Positions 1-9,047 of a stretch of 64,000 bases of DNA are shown piece by piece; within the stretch, counting starts at the first letter, position 1; each line of letters begins with the position of its first letter. Source of the DNA: an uncultured Oscillospiraceae bacterium (GTDB taxonomy: Bacteria; Bacillota; Clostridia; Oscillospirales; Oscillospiraceae); assembly GCA_947624385.1 (NCBI GenBank), contig CANQJZ010000003.1:1-64000 (forward strand). Reading direction: 5' to 3'. The position numbers and the translations under genes are program-made. The notes under the pieces were generated by a model, which worked only from the letters and a program-made list of their open reading frames with translations, ran no database searches and had not been told where the DNA came from.

Positions 1-249
1 GCGCAGTTCCACGAGCTGGAGGCGGCGTTAAAGACGCTGGTGTACTTTGCCCAGCCGCACAAGCCGTGGCAGCGCGGCACGAACGAGAACACGAACGATC
101 TGATACGATTTTTCTTTCCGAAGGGCTATGATTTCAGGAAGGTCACGGAAGAGGATGTCGCCAGGGTGGAGCACTTACTAAACTCCCGCCCCAGAAAATG
201 CCTCAAATGGAAAACCCCCGCCGAAGTCTTTGGTGTTGCACTTGCTTGA
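1..249 (+). CDS. IS30-family transposase, C-terminal fragment
   Basis: The frame is open from the first base, so the 5' part lies outside the window. The readable 82 residues carry the end of the DDE integrase core: a QPHKPWQRGTNEN block, which contains the catalytic Glu of IS30 transposases, then NDLIRFFFPKG and a tail with LNSRPRKCLKWKTPAEVF. This block is diagnostic of the family. The stop is followed by a short stretch that should hold the right inverted repeat, but its partner is outside the window. Transposition would need the upstream part to be intact, which cannot be judged here. Confidence 0.9.
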   Translation, partial: AQFHELEAALKTLVYFAQPHKPWQRGTNENTNDLIRFFFPKGYDFRKVTEEDVARVEHLLNSRPRKCLKWKTPAEVFGVALA

Positions 250-392
250 CAATCTGCCCCGTTCGATAGGAAGATATGCCAAATCGCTCAAATCCAACCT
301 GAATGCACAGGGAAAAATCATATACTTTTGGGCTGGAAATCCCCGGTGGAGGTAACTATAATGTGCCTGCCTCAGGGAAAGGGGGTATTTCC

Positions 393-1817
393 ATGACAAA
401 GGACTTGACGACGGGAAGTCCCATGAAGCTTATTCTGGGCTTTGCCGTTCCTACGCTGTTCGGGATGCTGTTCCAGCAGCTGTATAATATGGTGGACACC
501 ATGATCGTGGGCAAGCTGCTGGGGGCCCAGGCCCTGGCGGCGGTGGGCGCCACCGGGTCCATCAGCTTCCTCATCATCGGCTTTTGCATCGGCGTGTGCA
601 GCGGCTTCGCCATCCCCGTGGCCCGGGAGATGGGCGCAAAGGAGCACAGCGCCATGCGCCGGTATGTGGCCAACGCCGCGTATCTGGCGGCGGCGTTCGC
701 CCTGGTCATGACCGTGGCGACATGCGCGCTGTGCCGCAGTATCCTGACCGCGATGCACACGCCGGCGGACATATTCGCCGACGCCTACCGCTATATCTTC
801 ATCATCTTCGCCGGTATCCCCGCCACGTATCTCTATAACCTGCTGGCGGGCGTCATCCGCTCGTTGGGGGACAGCCGCACGCCGGTGTATTTTCTGGCGC
901 TGTCGTCGCTTTTGAACATCGCGCTGGACGTGGCGCTCATCTTATGGGCGCGCATGGGCGTGGCCGGGGCGGCGGTGGCCACGGTGGCGTCCCAGACCGT
1001 TTCAGGGCTGGCGTGCCTTTGGTATGTACGCCGGCGCTTTCCCGTTTTGCGCGTCAGCCGGGAAGAGCGCCGTCCGGACGGGAAGCTGTGCCGGGACCTG
1101 TGCGTCATGGGTGTGCCCATGGGGCTGCAGTACTCCGTCACGGCCATCGGGTCCATCGTGCTGCAATCGGCCGTTAACGGCCTGGGCAGCCTGTACGTGG
1201 CGGCCACGGCCGCGGGCAGCAAGCTGAGCGGGTTTTTGGCCTGTCCCTACGACGCCATGGGCGCGGCGATGGCGACTTACTGCGGCCAGAACGTGGGCGC
1301 GGGGAAGCTGGACCGGCTGGGCCGGGGCGTGAGGGACTGCGCGGCGCTGGGCTTTGGCTACTGGCTGGCGGCCTTCGGGGCGATGCTGGCCTTCGCGCCC
1401 AGGTGCGCCATGCTGTTCATAGACGCCGGCGAGGGGGAGCAGCTCGCCACGCTGGTGGCGCTGGTGAGCCAATACGTGCGGGCCAGCACGGCGTTTTTCT
1501 TCCCGCTGGCGCTGGTGAACATCGTGCGCTTTTCCATCCAGGGGATGGGGTACAGCGTGCTGGCCATTCTGTCCGGGGCGCTGGAGATGGTGGCCCGGAT
1601 GGTGGTGGGCCGCTGGTTCGTGCCCATGTTCGGGTACGGCGCGGCGTGCTTTGCCTCCCCGGCGGCCTGGGTCTGCGCGGACCTGTTTTTGCTGCCGGCA
1701 TGCGCGCTGTGCATCCGGCGTCTGCGCCGCGGCCGGGAGAATTACCGGCGCTATGAGCGCCGTCGGTCTCTGCGGGTGCTGCATTGGACAAGGCATACAC
1801 ATGATAAGATCGCGTGA
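393..1817 (+). CDS. MATE-family efflux transporter
   Basis: A 474-residue multidrug/toxin exporter of the MATE family. It begins MTKDLTTGSPMKLILGFAVP and shows the family signature LFQQLYNMVDTMIVGKLLG near residues 23-42. About twelve hydrophobic segments follow in two halves. I chose the ATG at 393 over the longer frame from 303 because a GGGGG ribosome site sits just upstream and the family N-terminus starts here. It should work in the membrane as a cation- or proton-coupled drug antiporter; the substrate cannot be read from sequence. It lies just after the IS30 end, and read-through from the element is possible. Confidence 0.93.
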   Translation: MTKDLTTGSPMKLILGFAVPTLFGMLFQQLYNMVDTMIVGKLLGAQALAAVGATGSISFLIIGFCIGVCSGFAIPVAREMGAKEHSAMRRYVANAAYLAAAFALVMTVATCALCRSILTAMHTPADIFADAYRYIFIIFAGIPATYLYNLLAGVIRSLGDSRTPVYFLALSSLLNIALDVALILWARMGVAGAAVATVASQTVSGLACLWYVRRRFPVLRVSREERRPDGKLCRDLCVMGVPMGLQYSVTAIGSIVLQSAVNGLGSLYVAATAAGSKLSGFLACPYDAMGAAMATYCGQNVGAGKLDRLGRGVRDCAALGFGYWLAAFGAMLAFAPRCAMLFIDAGEGEQLATLVALVSQYVRASTAFFFPLALVNIVRFSIQGMGYSVLAILSGALEMVARMVVGRWFVPMFGYGAACFASPAAWVCADLFLLPACALCIRRLRRGRENYRRYERRRSLRVLHWTRHTHDKIA

Positions 1818-1832
1818 GAGGAACGTTTGCTT

Positions 1833-2567
1833 ATGAAACTCATCATCGTCCGACATGGGGACCCGGACTATGACCACGATTCCCTGACGGAAAAGGGCTT
1901 CCGGGAGGCCGAATATCTCTCCGAGCGGCTGGCGAAGCTGGAAGACGTGCGTGGCTGCTACGCCTCCCCCATGGGCCGGGCAAAGGCCACGGCCGCGCCC
2001 ACCCTGGAAAAAACAGGGTGGCCCTGCGAGGAAAAGCCCTGGCTGCGGGAGTTCTCCGCCTTCATCTACCGGCCCGACTGCCCCGAGCGGCGAAACGTGG
2101 CCTGGGACTGGCTGCCAAAGGACTGGACGGCGGAGCCCAGGTTTTACGATAAGGACCGGTGGTCCGAGCCGGCGGCGATGGCCGAAGCCGGCGTGGGGCA
2201 GGAGGCCCGCTGGGTGGCCGATGGCCTGGACGCGGTACTCCGTGAGCACGGCTACCGCCGGGAGGGGAACTATTACCGGGCGGAGCGGGCCAACAACGGC
2301 ACGCTGGTGTTTTTCTGCCACTTCGGGGTGGAGTGCGTGATGCTGAGTCATCTGCTGGGCGCGTCGGCGATGGTGCTGTGGAACGGCATGTGCGCCGCGC
2401 CGACCTCCGTCACCACCGTGACCACTGAGGAACGCCGGCCCGGCGCGGCCATCTTCCGGGTGAACGCCTTTGGGGACATCTCCCACCTGTACGCCCACGG
2501 CGAGCCGCCGGCCTTCTCCGCCCGGTTCCGGGAGTGCTACGCGAACGAGTGGGAAAGACGGGACTGA
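1833..2567 (+). CDS. histidine phosphatase family protein
   Basis: A 244-residue protein with the phosphoglycerate-mutase/histidine-phosphatase fold. The N-terminal LIIVRHGDPDY contains the RHG phospho-acceptor histidine, an Arg follows in YASPMGRAK, and a second histidine is in FFCHFGVE near residue 168. Start: ATG at 1833 with AGAGGAA upstream, 16 bases after the MATE stop, so the two genes may share a transcript. The substrate (sugar phosphate, nucleotide or other) is not predictable. A palindromic repeat begins ten bases after the stop. Confidence 0.85.
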   Translation: MKLIIVRHGDPDYDHDSLTEKGFREAEYLSERLAKLEDVRGCYASPMGRAKATAAPTLEKTGWPCEEKPWLREFSAFIYRPDCPERRNVAWDWLPKDWTAEPRFYDKDRWSEPAAMAEAGVGQEARWVADGLDAVLREHGYRREGNYYRAERANNGTLVFFCHFGVECVMLSHLLGASAMVLWNGMCAAPTSVTTVTTEERRPGAAIFRVNAFGDISHLYAHGEPPAFSARFRECYANEWERRD

Positions 2568-2576
2568 AATATTAAG

Positions 2577-2709
2577 TCTCTCCCTCCGTTGCGGCTTACG
2601 CCGCGCCACCTCCCTCGTCAGAGGGAGGCTTTTTTAAATGAATTTTCCATATAAAATGGCCCCCTCTGACGAGGGGGCTGTCAGCGCTTTGCGCTGACTG
2701 GGGGAGAGA
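2577..2709. repeat. palindromic two-module repeat, 'outside-in' order (R-L)
   Basis: The ends form a terminal inverted repeat, TCTCTCCC at the left and GGGAGAGA at the right. Inside are two hairpins with tips CTCCCTCGTCAGAGGGAG and CCCCCTCTGACGAGGGGG, and a GTCAGCGCTTTGCGCTGAC hairpin. It is one of at least seven related copies in the window (10289, 10502, 19413, 50375, 58713, 63333). It lies between converging genes and has no coding content. Confidence 0.85.
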
Positions 2710-2719
2710 AACATTTGGT

Positions 2720-4009
2720 TTACGAGAAATAAGTAAACGCCATGGGGTTGATGGGGGTGGCGGTGGCGCTGGCACGTATCTCAAAGTGCAGGTGCGGGCC
2801 GGTGGAGTTGCCGGTGGAGCCCACGTAGCCCAGCACCGAACCCATGCTCACGCTCTGGCCGGCGCTCACCGCGATACGGGACATGTGGCCGTATACAGTG
2901 GTGTACCCGTTGCCGTGGTTGACGATGACGCACTTGCCGTAGCCGCCGTTCCAGCCGGCGCTGACCACCGTGCCGCCGGCGGCGGACCAGATGGCGGAGC
3001 CGTAGCTGGCGCCGATGTCCACGCCGTTGTGGCTGCGGACATAGCCGTACAGGGACAGATACCGGGGCCCGAAGCGGCTGGTGAGATACTTGGTGTAGCT
3101 GGGCCACATCATCCAGGTGGTGCCGTCGGCCACGTAATTGGCGGTGTTGGCGCTGAGGCCCATAGCGGCCTGCTGGGCCGCCAGAGCCGCCAGACGGGCC
3201 GCCTCCTCCTTGGCCTTGGCCGCCTGCAGCTCCTTCTCCTTGTCGATGATCAGCGCCTGGATCTCCGCCTGGGTCGCGGCCTCCTGGGCCAGGACCGCCT
3301 CATAGTCCGCCGTGTCCTGCTCCATGCTGGCGATCAGCGCGCAGGCCGCCGCGATGTCGGCCTCCAGCTGGGCCTTCTTGGCCTCCTGTTCCGTGCGGCG
3401 GGCCTCGTTCTCCTTGAACATGGTCTCCGCCTGGGTCTCCAGGGCCTCCACCTTCTGGCGGGCGGCGATGTACTGCTGCTCCAGGGACTCGTCATAGTCC
3501 ATGACCTCGTTGACCATGTCCAGCCGGGTCAGCAGGTCCGAAAAGCTGGTGGCGTCGAACAGCACCTCCAGATAGCCCACGTCGGAGCTCTCCTCCATGG
3601 CCCGCAGACGGCTCATCCAGAGCTGCTTCTGGTATTCCTCTTCCCGGCGGGCGTCCTCCAGGTCCTCCCGCACGCTCTCCATCAGGCCGTCGGTGATGTC
3701 GATCTGCTCCTGGATCACGTCCAGTTCCTCCTGGGCCAGCATGTTCCGCTGGTCCAGTATTTCTTTCTTTTCCAGGGTGTTAGCCTTCTCATAGTCCAGA
3801 CTGTCGATCTCCGACTGTATCTCGTTCATCCGGCCCTGTATCTCGTTTTTCTGGCCGTTGAGGTCGTCGATCTCCTTCTGGATCTCCTTGCTGGTGGCCG
3901 CTTGCGCCTGAACGCCGGCGCAGGGGGCAAACAGGCTCGCCGCCAGGATAAATGCCAGCAGCCCGCCCAATCCCCGCCGCAGCGACCGGCGCGCTCTTGA
4001 GTGGTTCAC
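2720..4009 (-). CDS. M23 family peptidoglycan endopeptidase with coiled coil (EnvC/NlpD-like)
   Basis: A 429-residue secreted protein. It has an N-terminal signal peptide (GGLLAFILAASLFAPCAGVQAQA), a long coiled coil rich in Glu, Gln and Leu (about residues 35-290) and a C-terminal LytM/M23 domain. The zinc ligands are seen as HNGVDIG and HLHFEIR, with GYGKCVIVNHGNGYTTVYGHMS between. It should cleave peptide cross-links in the cell wall during division. Start: the GTG at 4009, because AGGAGGT lies 8-14 bases upstream; the longer frame has no site. It is separated from rarA by a strong hairpin. Confidence 0.92.
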   Translation of the reverse strand: MNHSRARRSLRRGLGGLLAFILAASLFAPCAGVQAQAATSKEIQKEIDDLNGQKNEIQGRMNEIQSEIDSLDYEKANTLEKKEILDQRNMLAQEELDVIQEQIDITDGLMESVREDLEDARREEEYQKQLWMSRLRAMEESSDVGYLEVLFDATSFSDLLTRLDMVNEVMDYDESLEQQYIAARQKVEALETQAETMFKENEARRTEQEAKKAQLEADIAAACALIASMEQDTADYEAVLAQEAATQAEIQALIIDKEKELQAAKAKEEAARLAALAAQQAAMGLSANTANYVADGTTWMMWPSYTKYLTSRFGPRYLSLYGYVRSHNGVDIGASYGSAIWSAAGGTVVSAGWNGGYGKCVIVNHGNGYTTVYGHMSRIAVSAGQSVSMGSVLGYVGSTGNSTGPHLHFEIRASATATPINPMAFTYFS

Positions 4010-4143
4010 GGTGAAGGACCTCCTTCCATATGGAGAGATAATAACACCATTTTGTAATAATTGCAAGAGTTTTTGTAATTTATTGACATTATTTCAAAAT
4101 TTTTGTTACTTTTGCAGGGCCTCCATACAGCGCCGAGGGCGAG

Positions 4144-4185
4144 CATTACGGAAGGCCCCCTTGTGAAAGAGGGCCTTCCGTAATG
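4144..4185. terminator. 15-bp stem hairpin, likely rarA terminator
   Basis: A perfect 15-bp stem with arms at 4144-4158 and 4171-4185 and a 12-base loop, 22 bases past the rarA stop. There is no good U-tract on the minus strand. The core (CCCCCTTGTG..AAAGAGGG) resembles the tips of the dispersed palindromic repeat, so it may be a derived copy of that repeat rather than a dedicated terminator. Confidence 0.6.
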
Positions 4186-4206
4186 TGTGCGGCAGTCGCC
4201 GCGATG

Positions 4207-5469
4207 CTATTGTCCTTTTATCGCGTCCCAATACTTTTTCGCGGCCTGTTCGGTTTTGTTGTCGCCGTATTCGTAATAGTGCGCGTCCTTCAGGCTGTCG
4301 GGCAGATATTGCTGGGCCACCCAGCGGTTGGGGTAATCGTGGGGGTACAGATACCCCTGCTCCCGCTCAAAGCCCGTGCCGTCGGCGTGGACATTTTGCA
4401 GCTCACGGGGTATGGGCCCGGCCTTGCCGGCCTTTACGTCGGCGATGGCCGCGTAGATGGCCAGACGCCCGGTGTTGGACTTGGGGCAGGTGGCGAGAAA
4501 TATCACCGCCTCCGCCAGGGGAAGCCGCGCCTCCGGGAGACCCAATTGCAGGGCCGAGTCCACGCATGCCTTCACGATGGGCACGGCCAGGGGGTAGGCA
4601 AGGCCGATGTCCTCGCTGGCGGAGCACAAAATGCGTCGGCACGCGCCCAACAGGTCCCCAGTCTCCAAAAACCGGGCCAGGTAATGAAGCGCCGCGTCCG
4701 GGTCCGAGCCCCGCATGGACTTCATCAGCGCGGACAGGATGTCGTAGTGCTCGTCCCCGTCCTTATCGTAGCGCATGGAGCTTTTCTGGGTGACGGCCCT
4801 GGCGTCGGCCATGGTGAACGCCATGCCGGCCTTGCCCACGTGGCCGGTGGCATAGAGCATTTCCAGGGTGTTCAGGCTCTTGCGTGCGTCCCCGCCGCAG
4901 GCGGCGGCGATATAGTCCAGAACGCCCGGCTCCGGCGTGATGGCAACGCCGTCCCGGGCCTGGATAAGCCCCAGCACCCGCTCCATGGCCTTTTTCACGT
5001 CCGCGGGCGTGAGCTGTTTGAACTCAAAGACCGTGCTCCGGGATAAGATCGCGTTGAACACGCAGAAGTAGGGGTTTTCCGTGGTGGAGGCGATGAGGGT
5101 GATCTTGCCGTTTTCGATGAACTCCAACAAGGACTGCTGCTGCTTTTTGTTGAAGTACTGTATCTCGTCCAGGTATAATAGCACCCCGTCCGGGGCGAGA
5201 AAGGTGTCCAATTCTTCGATGATGGCCTTGATGTCGGCCAGGCCCGCCGTGGTGGCGTTCAGGCGCTTTAACGGCCGGTTGGTCCGCTGGGCGATGATCC
5301 GGGCCACGGTGGTCTTGCCGGTGCCGGAGGGACCGTAGAAGATCATGCAGGGGATATGGCCGCTGGCCGCGATGCGGCGCAGCATGCCGTCCGGGCCAAG
5401 AATATGCTCCTGCCCCACCACCTCGTCCAGGGTCTGGGGCCGAAATTCGTCCGCCAACGGTCGGTACAT
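4207..5469 (-). CDS. rarA: replication-associated recombination protein A (RarA/MgsA AAA+ ATPase)
   Basis: A 420-residue clamp-loader-like AAA+ ATPase that acts at stalled replication forks. It begins MYRPLADEFRPQTLDEVVGQ and has Walker A GPSGTGKTT, Walker B LLYLDEIQYF, the sensor SSTTENPYF-type block (IASTTENPYF) and an arginine-finger ILSRS. The C-terminal MgsA domain ends with the typical YPNRWVAQQYLPDSL. The ATG at 5469 is better placed behind AAGGA than the GTG at 5475. The length is usual for the family. It is divergent from nth. Confidence 0.95.
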   Translation of the reverse strand: MYRPLADEFRPQTLDEVVGQEHILGPDGMLRRIAASGHIPCMIFYGPSGTGKTTVARIIAQRTNRPLKRLNATTAGLADIKAIIEELDTFLAPDGVLLYLDEIQYFNKKQQQSLLEFIENGKITLIASTTENPYFCVFNAILSRSTVFEFKQLTPADVKKAMERVLGLIQARDGVAITPEPGVLDYIAAACGGDARKSLNTLEMLYATGHVGKAGMAFTMADARAVTQKSSMRYDKDGDEHYDILSALMKSMRGSDPDAALHYLARFLETGDLLGACRRILCSASEDIGLAYPLAVPIVKACVDSALQLGLPEARLPLAEAVIFLATCPKSNTGRLAIYAAIADVKAGKAGPIPRELQNVHADGTGFEREQGYLYPHDYPNRWVAQQYLPDSLKDAHYYEYGDNKTEQAAKKYWDAIKGQ

Positions 5470-5570
5470 ACGCACAAGTCCTTTTCGGTTAAGATATACA
5501 AATTATAAAAGACCCACTTGGAATTTGCAACAGGGCGTGATAAGATTTTATAAGACAGAGAAAAGGTGGG

Positions 5571-6221
5571 ATGAGCATGAGAACGGCCGAACAGGTGGCC
5601 CATATCGTCTCCGCCCTGGCCGCGGAATACCCCCTGGCGGACTGCACCCTGGACTATAAAGAAGCCTGGCAGCTTCTGGTGCAGGTGCGGCTGGCGGCCC
5701 AGTGTACCGACGAGCGGGTGAACATGATCTCGCCGGCGCTGTTCGCCCGGTTCCCGGACCCTGAGACCATGGCGGCGGCGGAGCCGGTCGATGTGGAGCC
5801 CTATATTCATTCCTGCGGATTTTACCACGGCAAGGCAAGGGACATCGTGGGCGCGGCCCGGATGCTGGTGCAGGACTTCCACGGCGTGGTGCCCGATAAT
5901 ATGGACGACCTCTTGCAATTGCCCGGCGTGGGACGGAAAAGCGCCAACCTCATTTTGGGGGACGTGTACCGCGTACCCGGCAGCGTAGTGGTCGATACCC
6001 ACTGCATCCGCCTGTCCAACCGCATGGGGCTGGTGGACGACATGAAGGACCCGCCCAAGATCGAATCGGCCCTGCGGGCCATATTGCCCCCGGAGGGGTG
6101 CTCGGATTTTTGCCACCGGATCGTGTACCACGGCCGGGCGGTGTGTACGGCCCGGTCGCCGAAATGCGAAAGCTGCTGCGTCAGGCAGTGGTGCCAGACT
6201 TACGAGAAGGAGCAACCATAA
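5571..6221 (+). CDS. nth: endonuclease III
   Basis: A 216-residue base-excision repair DNA glycosylase/AP lyase. It has the helix-hairpin-helix LPGVGRKSANLI with the catalytic Lys, the later catalytic Asp in VVVDTHCIRLSNR, and a C-terminal 4Fe-4S loop with four cysteines spaced C-X6-C-X2-C-X5-C. ATGs at 5571 and 5577 are both possible; AAGGTGG is better spaced for 5577. The stop abuts the GTG of the next gene, so the two are probably co-transcribed. Confidence 0.95.
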   Translation: MSMRTAEQVAHIVSALAAEYPLADCTLDYKEAWQLLVQVRLAAQCTDERVNMISPALFARFPDPETMAAAEPVDVEPYIHSCGFYHGKARDIVGAARMLVQDFHGVVPDNMDDLLQLPGVGRKSANLILGDVYRVPGSVVVDTHCIRLSNRMGLVDDMKDPPKIESALRAILPPEGCSDFCHRIVYHGRAVCTARSPKCESCCVRQWCQTYEKEQP

Positions 6222-6959
6222 GTGTTTTACAGCTTTGACGGCGTGGAGAACGTCCGGGACCTGGGGGGACTGACCCGGCCCGACGGGGCGAGAATACGGG
6301 AAAACGTGCTGTTCCGCACGGGCCACCTGGGCAACGCGTCGGACGCGGACGTGAAAAAGCTCACCGACTGGGGCGTGCAGCTCATCGTGGACATGCGGGA
6401 CAGGCGGGAGCGGGAAAAGCACCCGGACCGGGACATACCCGGCGCGGAGAACGTGTGGCTGCCCCCGGTGCCGGACCTGGAAGCGGTCATCCCCATCAAG
6501 AGCAGCGTGCCCCATGAGGTCCGGGAGGTATTTCACGAGTTTTACAGGCTCCTGAGCCTGCACCCCCAGGCCATCACGGCCTACGAGGGCTTTTTCCGCC
6601 AGCTTCTGGCCTCCGACGGCGGGCCGGTGCTGTGGCACTGCACCCAGGGCAAGGACCGCACCGGCGTGGGGACCATGCTGCTTTTGAGCGCCCTGGGCTT
6701 CGACAGGGATACAGTCGTGGGCGAGTACATGCTCACCAACCAGTTCGCCGCGGGGCAGCTGGAGGCCATGCGCTTCGCCCGGGCCAGCCAGGAAGAACTG
6801 GCCCTGATGGGCGAGGTATTCCCGGTGTTCGAGCGCAACGCCCTGTATTATTTTGACTGCCTGGAGATGGAGTACGGCAGCGTGGAGGCGTATTTGGAGC
6901 TGGCTCTGGGCGTGGGCCCGGACGAGCGCGCCGTGCTGGAGGAATTTTATTTCGAGTGA
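6222..6959 (+). CDS. tyrosine-protein phosphatase (Y_phosphatase3 type)
   Basis: A 245-residue phosphatase with the P-loop HCTQGKDRTG near residue 139, which matches the HCxxGKDRTG signature of the bacterial tyrosine/lipid phosphatase family (Pfam Y_phosphatase3). The N-terminal NVRDLGG and LFRTGHL blocks are also typical. The GTG start follows the nth stop directly, with GGAG about 10 bases upstream. The family can dephosphorylate phosphotyrosine or phosphoinositides; the substrate here is unknown. Confidence 0.88.
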   Translation: MFYSFDGVENVRDLGGLTRPDGARIRENVLFRTGHLGNASDADVKKLTDWGVQLIVDMRDRREREKHPDRDIPGAENVWLPPVPDLEAVIPIKSSVPHEVREVFHEFYRLLSLHPQAITAYEGFFRQLLASDGGPVLWHCTQGKDRTGVGTMLLLSALGFDRDTVVGEYMLTNQFAAGQLEAMRFARASQEELALMGEVFPVFERNALYYFDCLEMEYGSVEAYLELALGVGPDERAVLEEFYFE

Positions 6960-6980
6960 AGCCGAAAGGAGGGACGGGCC

Positions 6981-9047
6981 GTGGAAAAGTTTTATACGGG
7001 CGTGGTGCGCCACAGGCGGCTGGTCCTGGCGCTGTTTCTCTTGTCGGCGCTGGCCTGTCTCGTGCTGCGGGGCATGGTCCGGGTCAACTACGACGTGAAC
7101 AAGTATCTCCCGGCGGACACGGCTTCCACCGTGAGCCTGCACGTGATGGAGGAGGAGTTTCCCGGCGGCATACCCAACGCCCGGGTGATGATCACCGGCG
7201 TCACCGTCCCGGAGGCGCTGGAGTATAAAGCCCGCCTCGCGGCCATACCCGGCGTGGAGGCGGTGACCTGGCTGGATGACGCGGCGGACGTGACCGTGCC
7301 TCTGGCGGCGCAGGATAAAACCACGCTGGAGAGCTATTATCGCGACGGCGCCGCGCTGTTCACCGTCACCGTCTCGGAGGACGGGTACGTGGACGCGGTG
7401 GCGGCCATGCGGGCCATCGCCGGGGACGCCGGCGCCGTCACGGGCACCATCGCCGCCCAGGCCGACTCCGCCACGGGCACCATGGACGAGGTAGGGCTGG
7501 TGGGGGCCTTCGGCGTGGCCTTTGCGCTGTTCGTGCTGGCCCTGACCACCACCAGCTGGCTGGAACCGCTGCTGGTGCTGGTCAATCTGGGCGTGGCGGT
7601 GTTCATCAACGCGGGCACGAATTTGATTTTCGGGGAGATATCCTTCGTCACCAACGCCTCGGGCAGCATATTGCAGATGGCCGTGAGTCTGGACTACGCC
7701 GTGTTTTTGCTGCACCGGTTCGACGAGTGTCGGAAGGACATGCCAAACGACCCGGAAGGGGCTATGGTCCGGGCGCTTTGCCGGTCCACCGCCTCCATCC
7801 TGTCCAGCGGCCTTACCACCGTCATCGGCTTTCTGGCCCTGGTACTCATGCGCTTCGGCCTGGGGCGGGACATGGGGCTGGCTCTGGCCAAGGGCATCGC
7901 CATCAGCCTTATCACGGCCTTTTTCTTTGTGCCCAGCCTGTTTCTGGGCACCCTGCGCTGGTCGGATAAGCTGCGCCACCGACCGTTCTTGCCGGGCTTC
8001 GGCGGCTTTGGCCGGTTCGTGCGGCGGCTCACGCTGCCCCTGGCGGTGGTGTTTATCCTCGCCATTGCCCCGGCCTATCTTGCCTCCAACGCCAACGACT
8101 TCTATTACGGCGCGGCCCAGATGTACGGCCCGCAGTCCCAATACGGCCGGGACACCGCCGCCGTGGAGGAAGTCTTCGGTCGGGGGGATACGTACGTGCT
8201 CATGGTCCCCGGTCGGGACACCGCCACCCAGGCGGCCCTTTCGGCGGACCTGCACGCGCTGGACCACGTGACAAGCGTCATCTCCTACGTGGACCGGGCC
8301 GGCGCGGAGGTACCCCTGGAATACCTGGACGAGGCCACGCTTTCGCTTCTCATGAGCGACGACTACAGCCGCATGGTCCTCACCGTGGACGTGCCCACCG
8401 AGGGGGACGAGACCTTCGCCCTGGTCCAGGCGGTCCGGGCCGCGGCGGAAAAATACTATCCCGGCGAATACTACCTGGCGGGCCAGGGCGTGAGCACTTA
8501 CGACCTGATGACCACGGTCACGTCGGACCTGGCCAGCGTGAATCTCGTCGCCATCGGGGCGGTGTTTCTGGTGCTGCTGCTCACCATGCGCAACCTGTGG
8601 CTGCCGGTGCTGCTGGTGCTGGGCATCGAGACGGCCATATGGCTCAACCTGGCGGTGCCATACTTTGCCGGCACGCCCATCTTTTACATCACCTATTTGA
8701 TCATCAGCTCCATCCAGCTGGGGGCCACGGTGGACTACGCCATATTGCTGACGGACCGGTACCGGGAGCACCGGGCGGCGCTTGCAAAGAAAGAGGCCCT
8801 GACCGCCACGGTGTCGGGCACGGCGGTGTCCATCCTGACCTCCGGCAGCGTTCTGGCGGTGGTGGGACTGTTGATGGGCTATCTGTCCTCCAACCGGCTG
8901 CTGGCCCAATTGGGTCTGCTGCTGGGACGGGGAGCGCTGTTCTCGCTGGCGGTGGTGCTGTTCGTGCTGCCGGGTCTGCTGGCGGCCACGGATAGGCTGG
9001 TGCTGTTCCGGCGGCAAAAGCAAGAGGAAAAGGGGGAGCAAACATGA
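6981..9047 (+). CDS. MMPL/RND-superfamily transporter
   Basis: A 688-residue membrane protein with two repeats, each of one helix, an outer loop domain and five helices. The helix pairs around VDYAVFLLHRFDE (residues about 235-247) and VDYAILLTDRYRE (about 583-595) each hold the family Asp-Tyr pair for proton relay. GTG start with AAAGGAGG. Its last four bases overlap the ATG of a secreted protein, which implies translational coupling and a joint role, probably export of a lipid or hydrophobic substrate. No regulator is seen next to it. Confidence 0.9.
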   Translation: MEKFYTGVVRHRRLVLALFLLSALACLVLRGMVRVNYDVNKYLPADTASTVSLHVMEEEFPGGIPNARVMITGVTVPEALEYKARLAAIPGVEAVTWLDDAADVTVPLAAQDKTTLESYYRDGAALFTVTVSEDGYVDAVAAMRAIAGDAGAVTGTIAAQADSATGTMDEVGLVGAFGVAFALFVLALTTTSWLEPLLVLVNLGVAVFINAGTNLIFGEISFVTNASGSILQMAVSLDYAVFLLHRFDECRKDMPNDPEGAMVRALCRSTASILSSGLTTVIGFLALVLMRFGLGRDMGLALAKGIAISLITAFFFVPSLFLGTLRWSDKLRHRPFLPGFGGFGRFVRRLTLPLAVVFILAIAPAYLASNANDFYYGAAQMYGPQSQYGRDTAAVEEVFGRGDTYVLMVPGRDTATQAALSADLHALDHVTSVISYVDRAGAEVPLEYLDEATLSLLMSDDYSRMVLTVDVPTEGDETFALVQAVRAAAEKYYPGEYYLAGQGVSTYDLMTTVTSDLASVNLVAIGAVFLVLLLTMRNLWLPVLLVLGIETAIWLNLAVPYFAGTPIFYITYLIISSIQLGATVDYAILLTDRYREHRAALAKKEALTATVSGTAVSILTSGSVLAVVGLLMGYLSSNRLLAQLGLLLGRGALFSLAVVLFVLPGLLAATDRLVLFRRQKQEEKGEQT

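Noticed and set aside
1002..2609. 535-codon minus-strand frame over the MATE and phosphatase genes
   Set aside because: Same reason: opposite two well-supported genes, with a low-complexity His/Pro/Arg composition.
5343..9041. 1232-codon open frame on the minus strand
   Set aside because: It lies opposite nth, the phosphatase and the MMPL gene, is rich in His, Arg, Gln and Gly, and has no recognisable domain. It is a shadow of high-GC coding sequence on the other strand.
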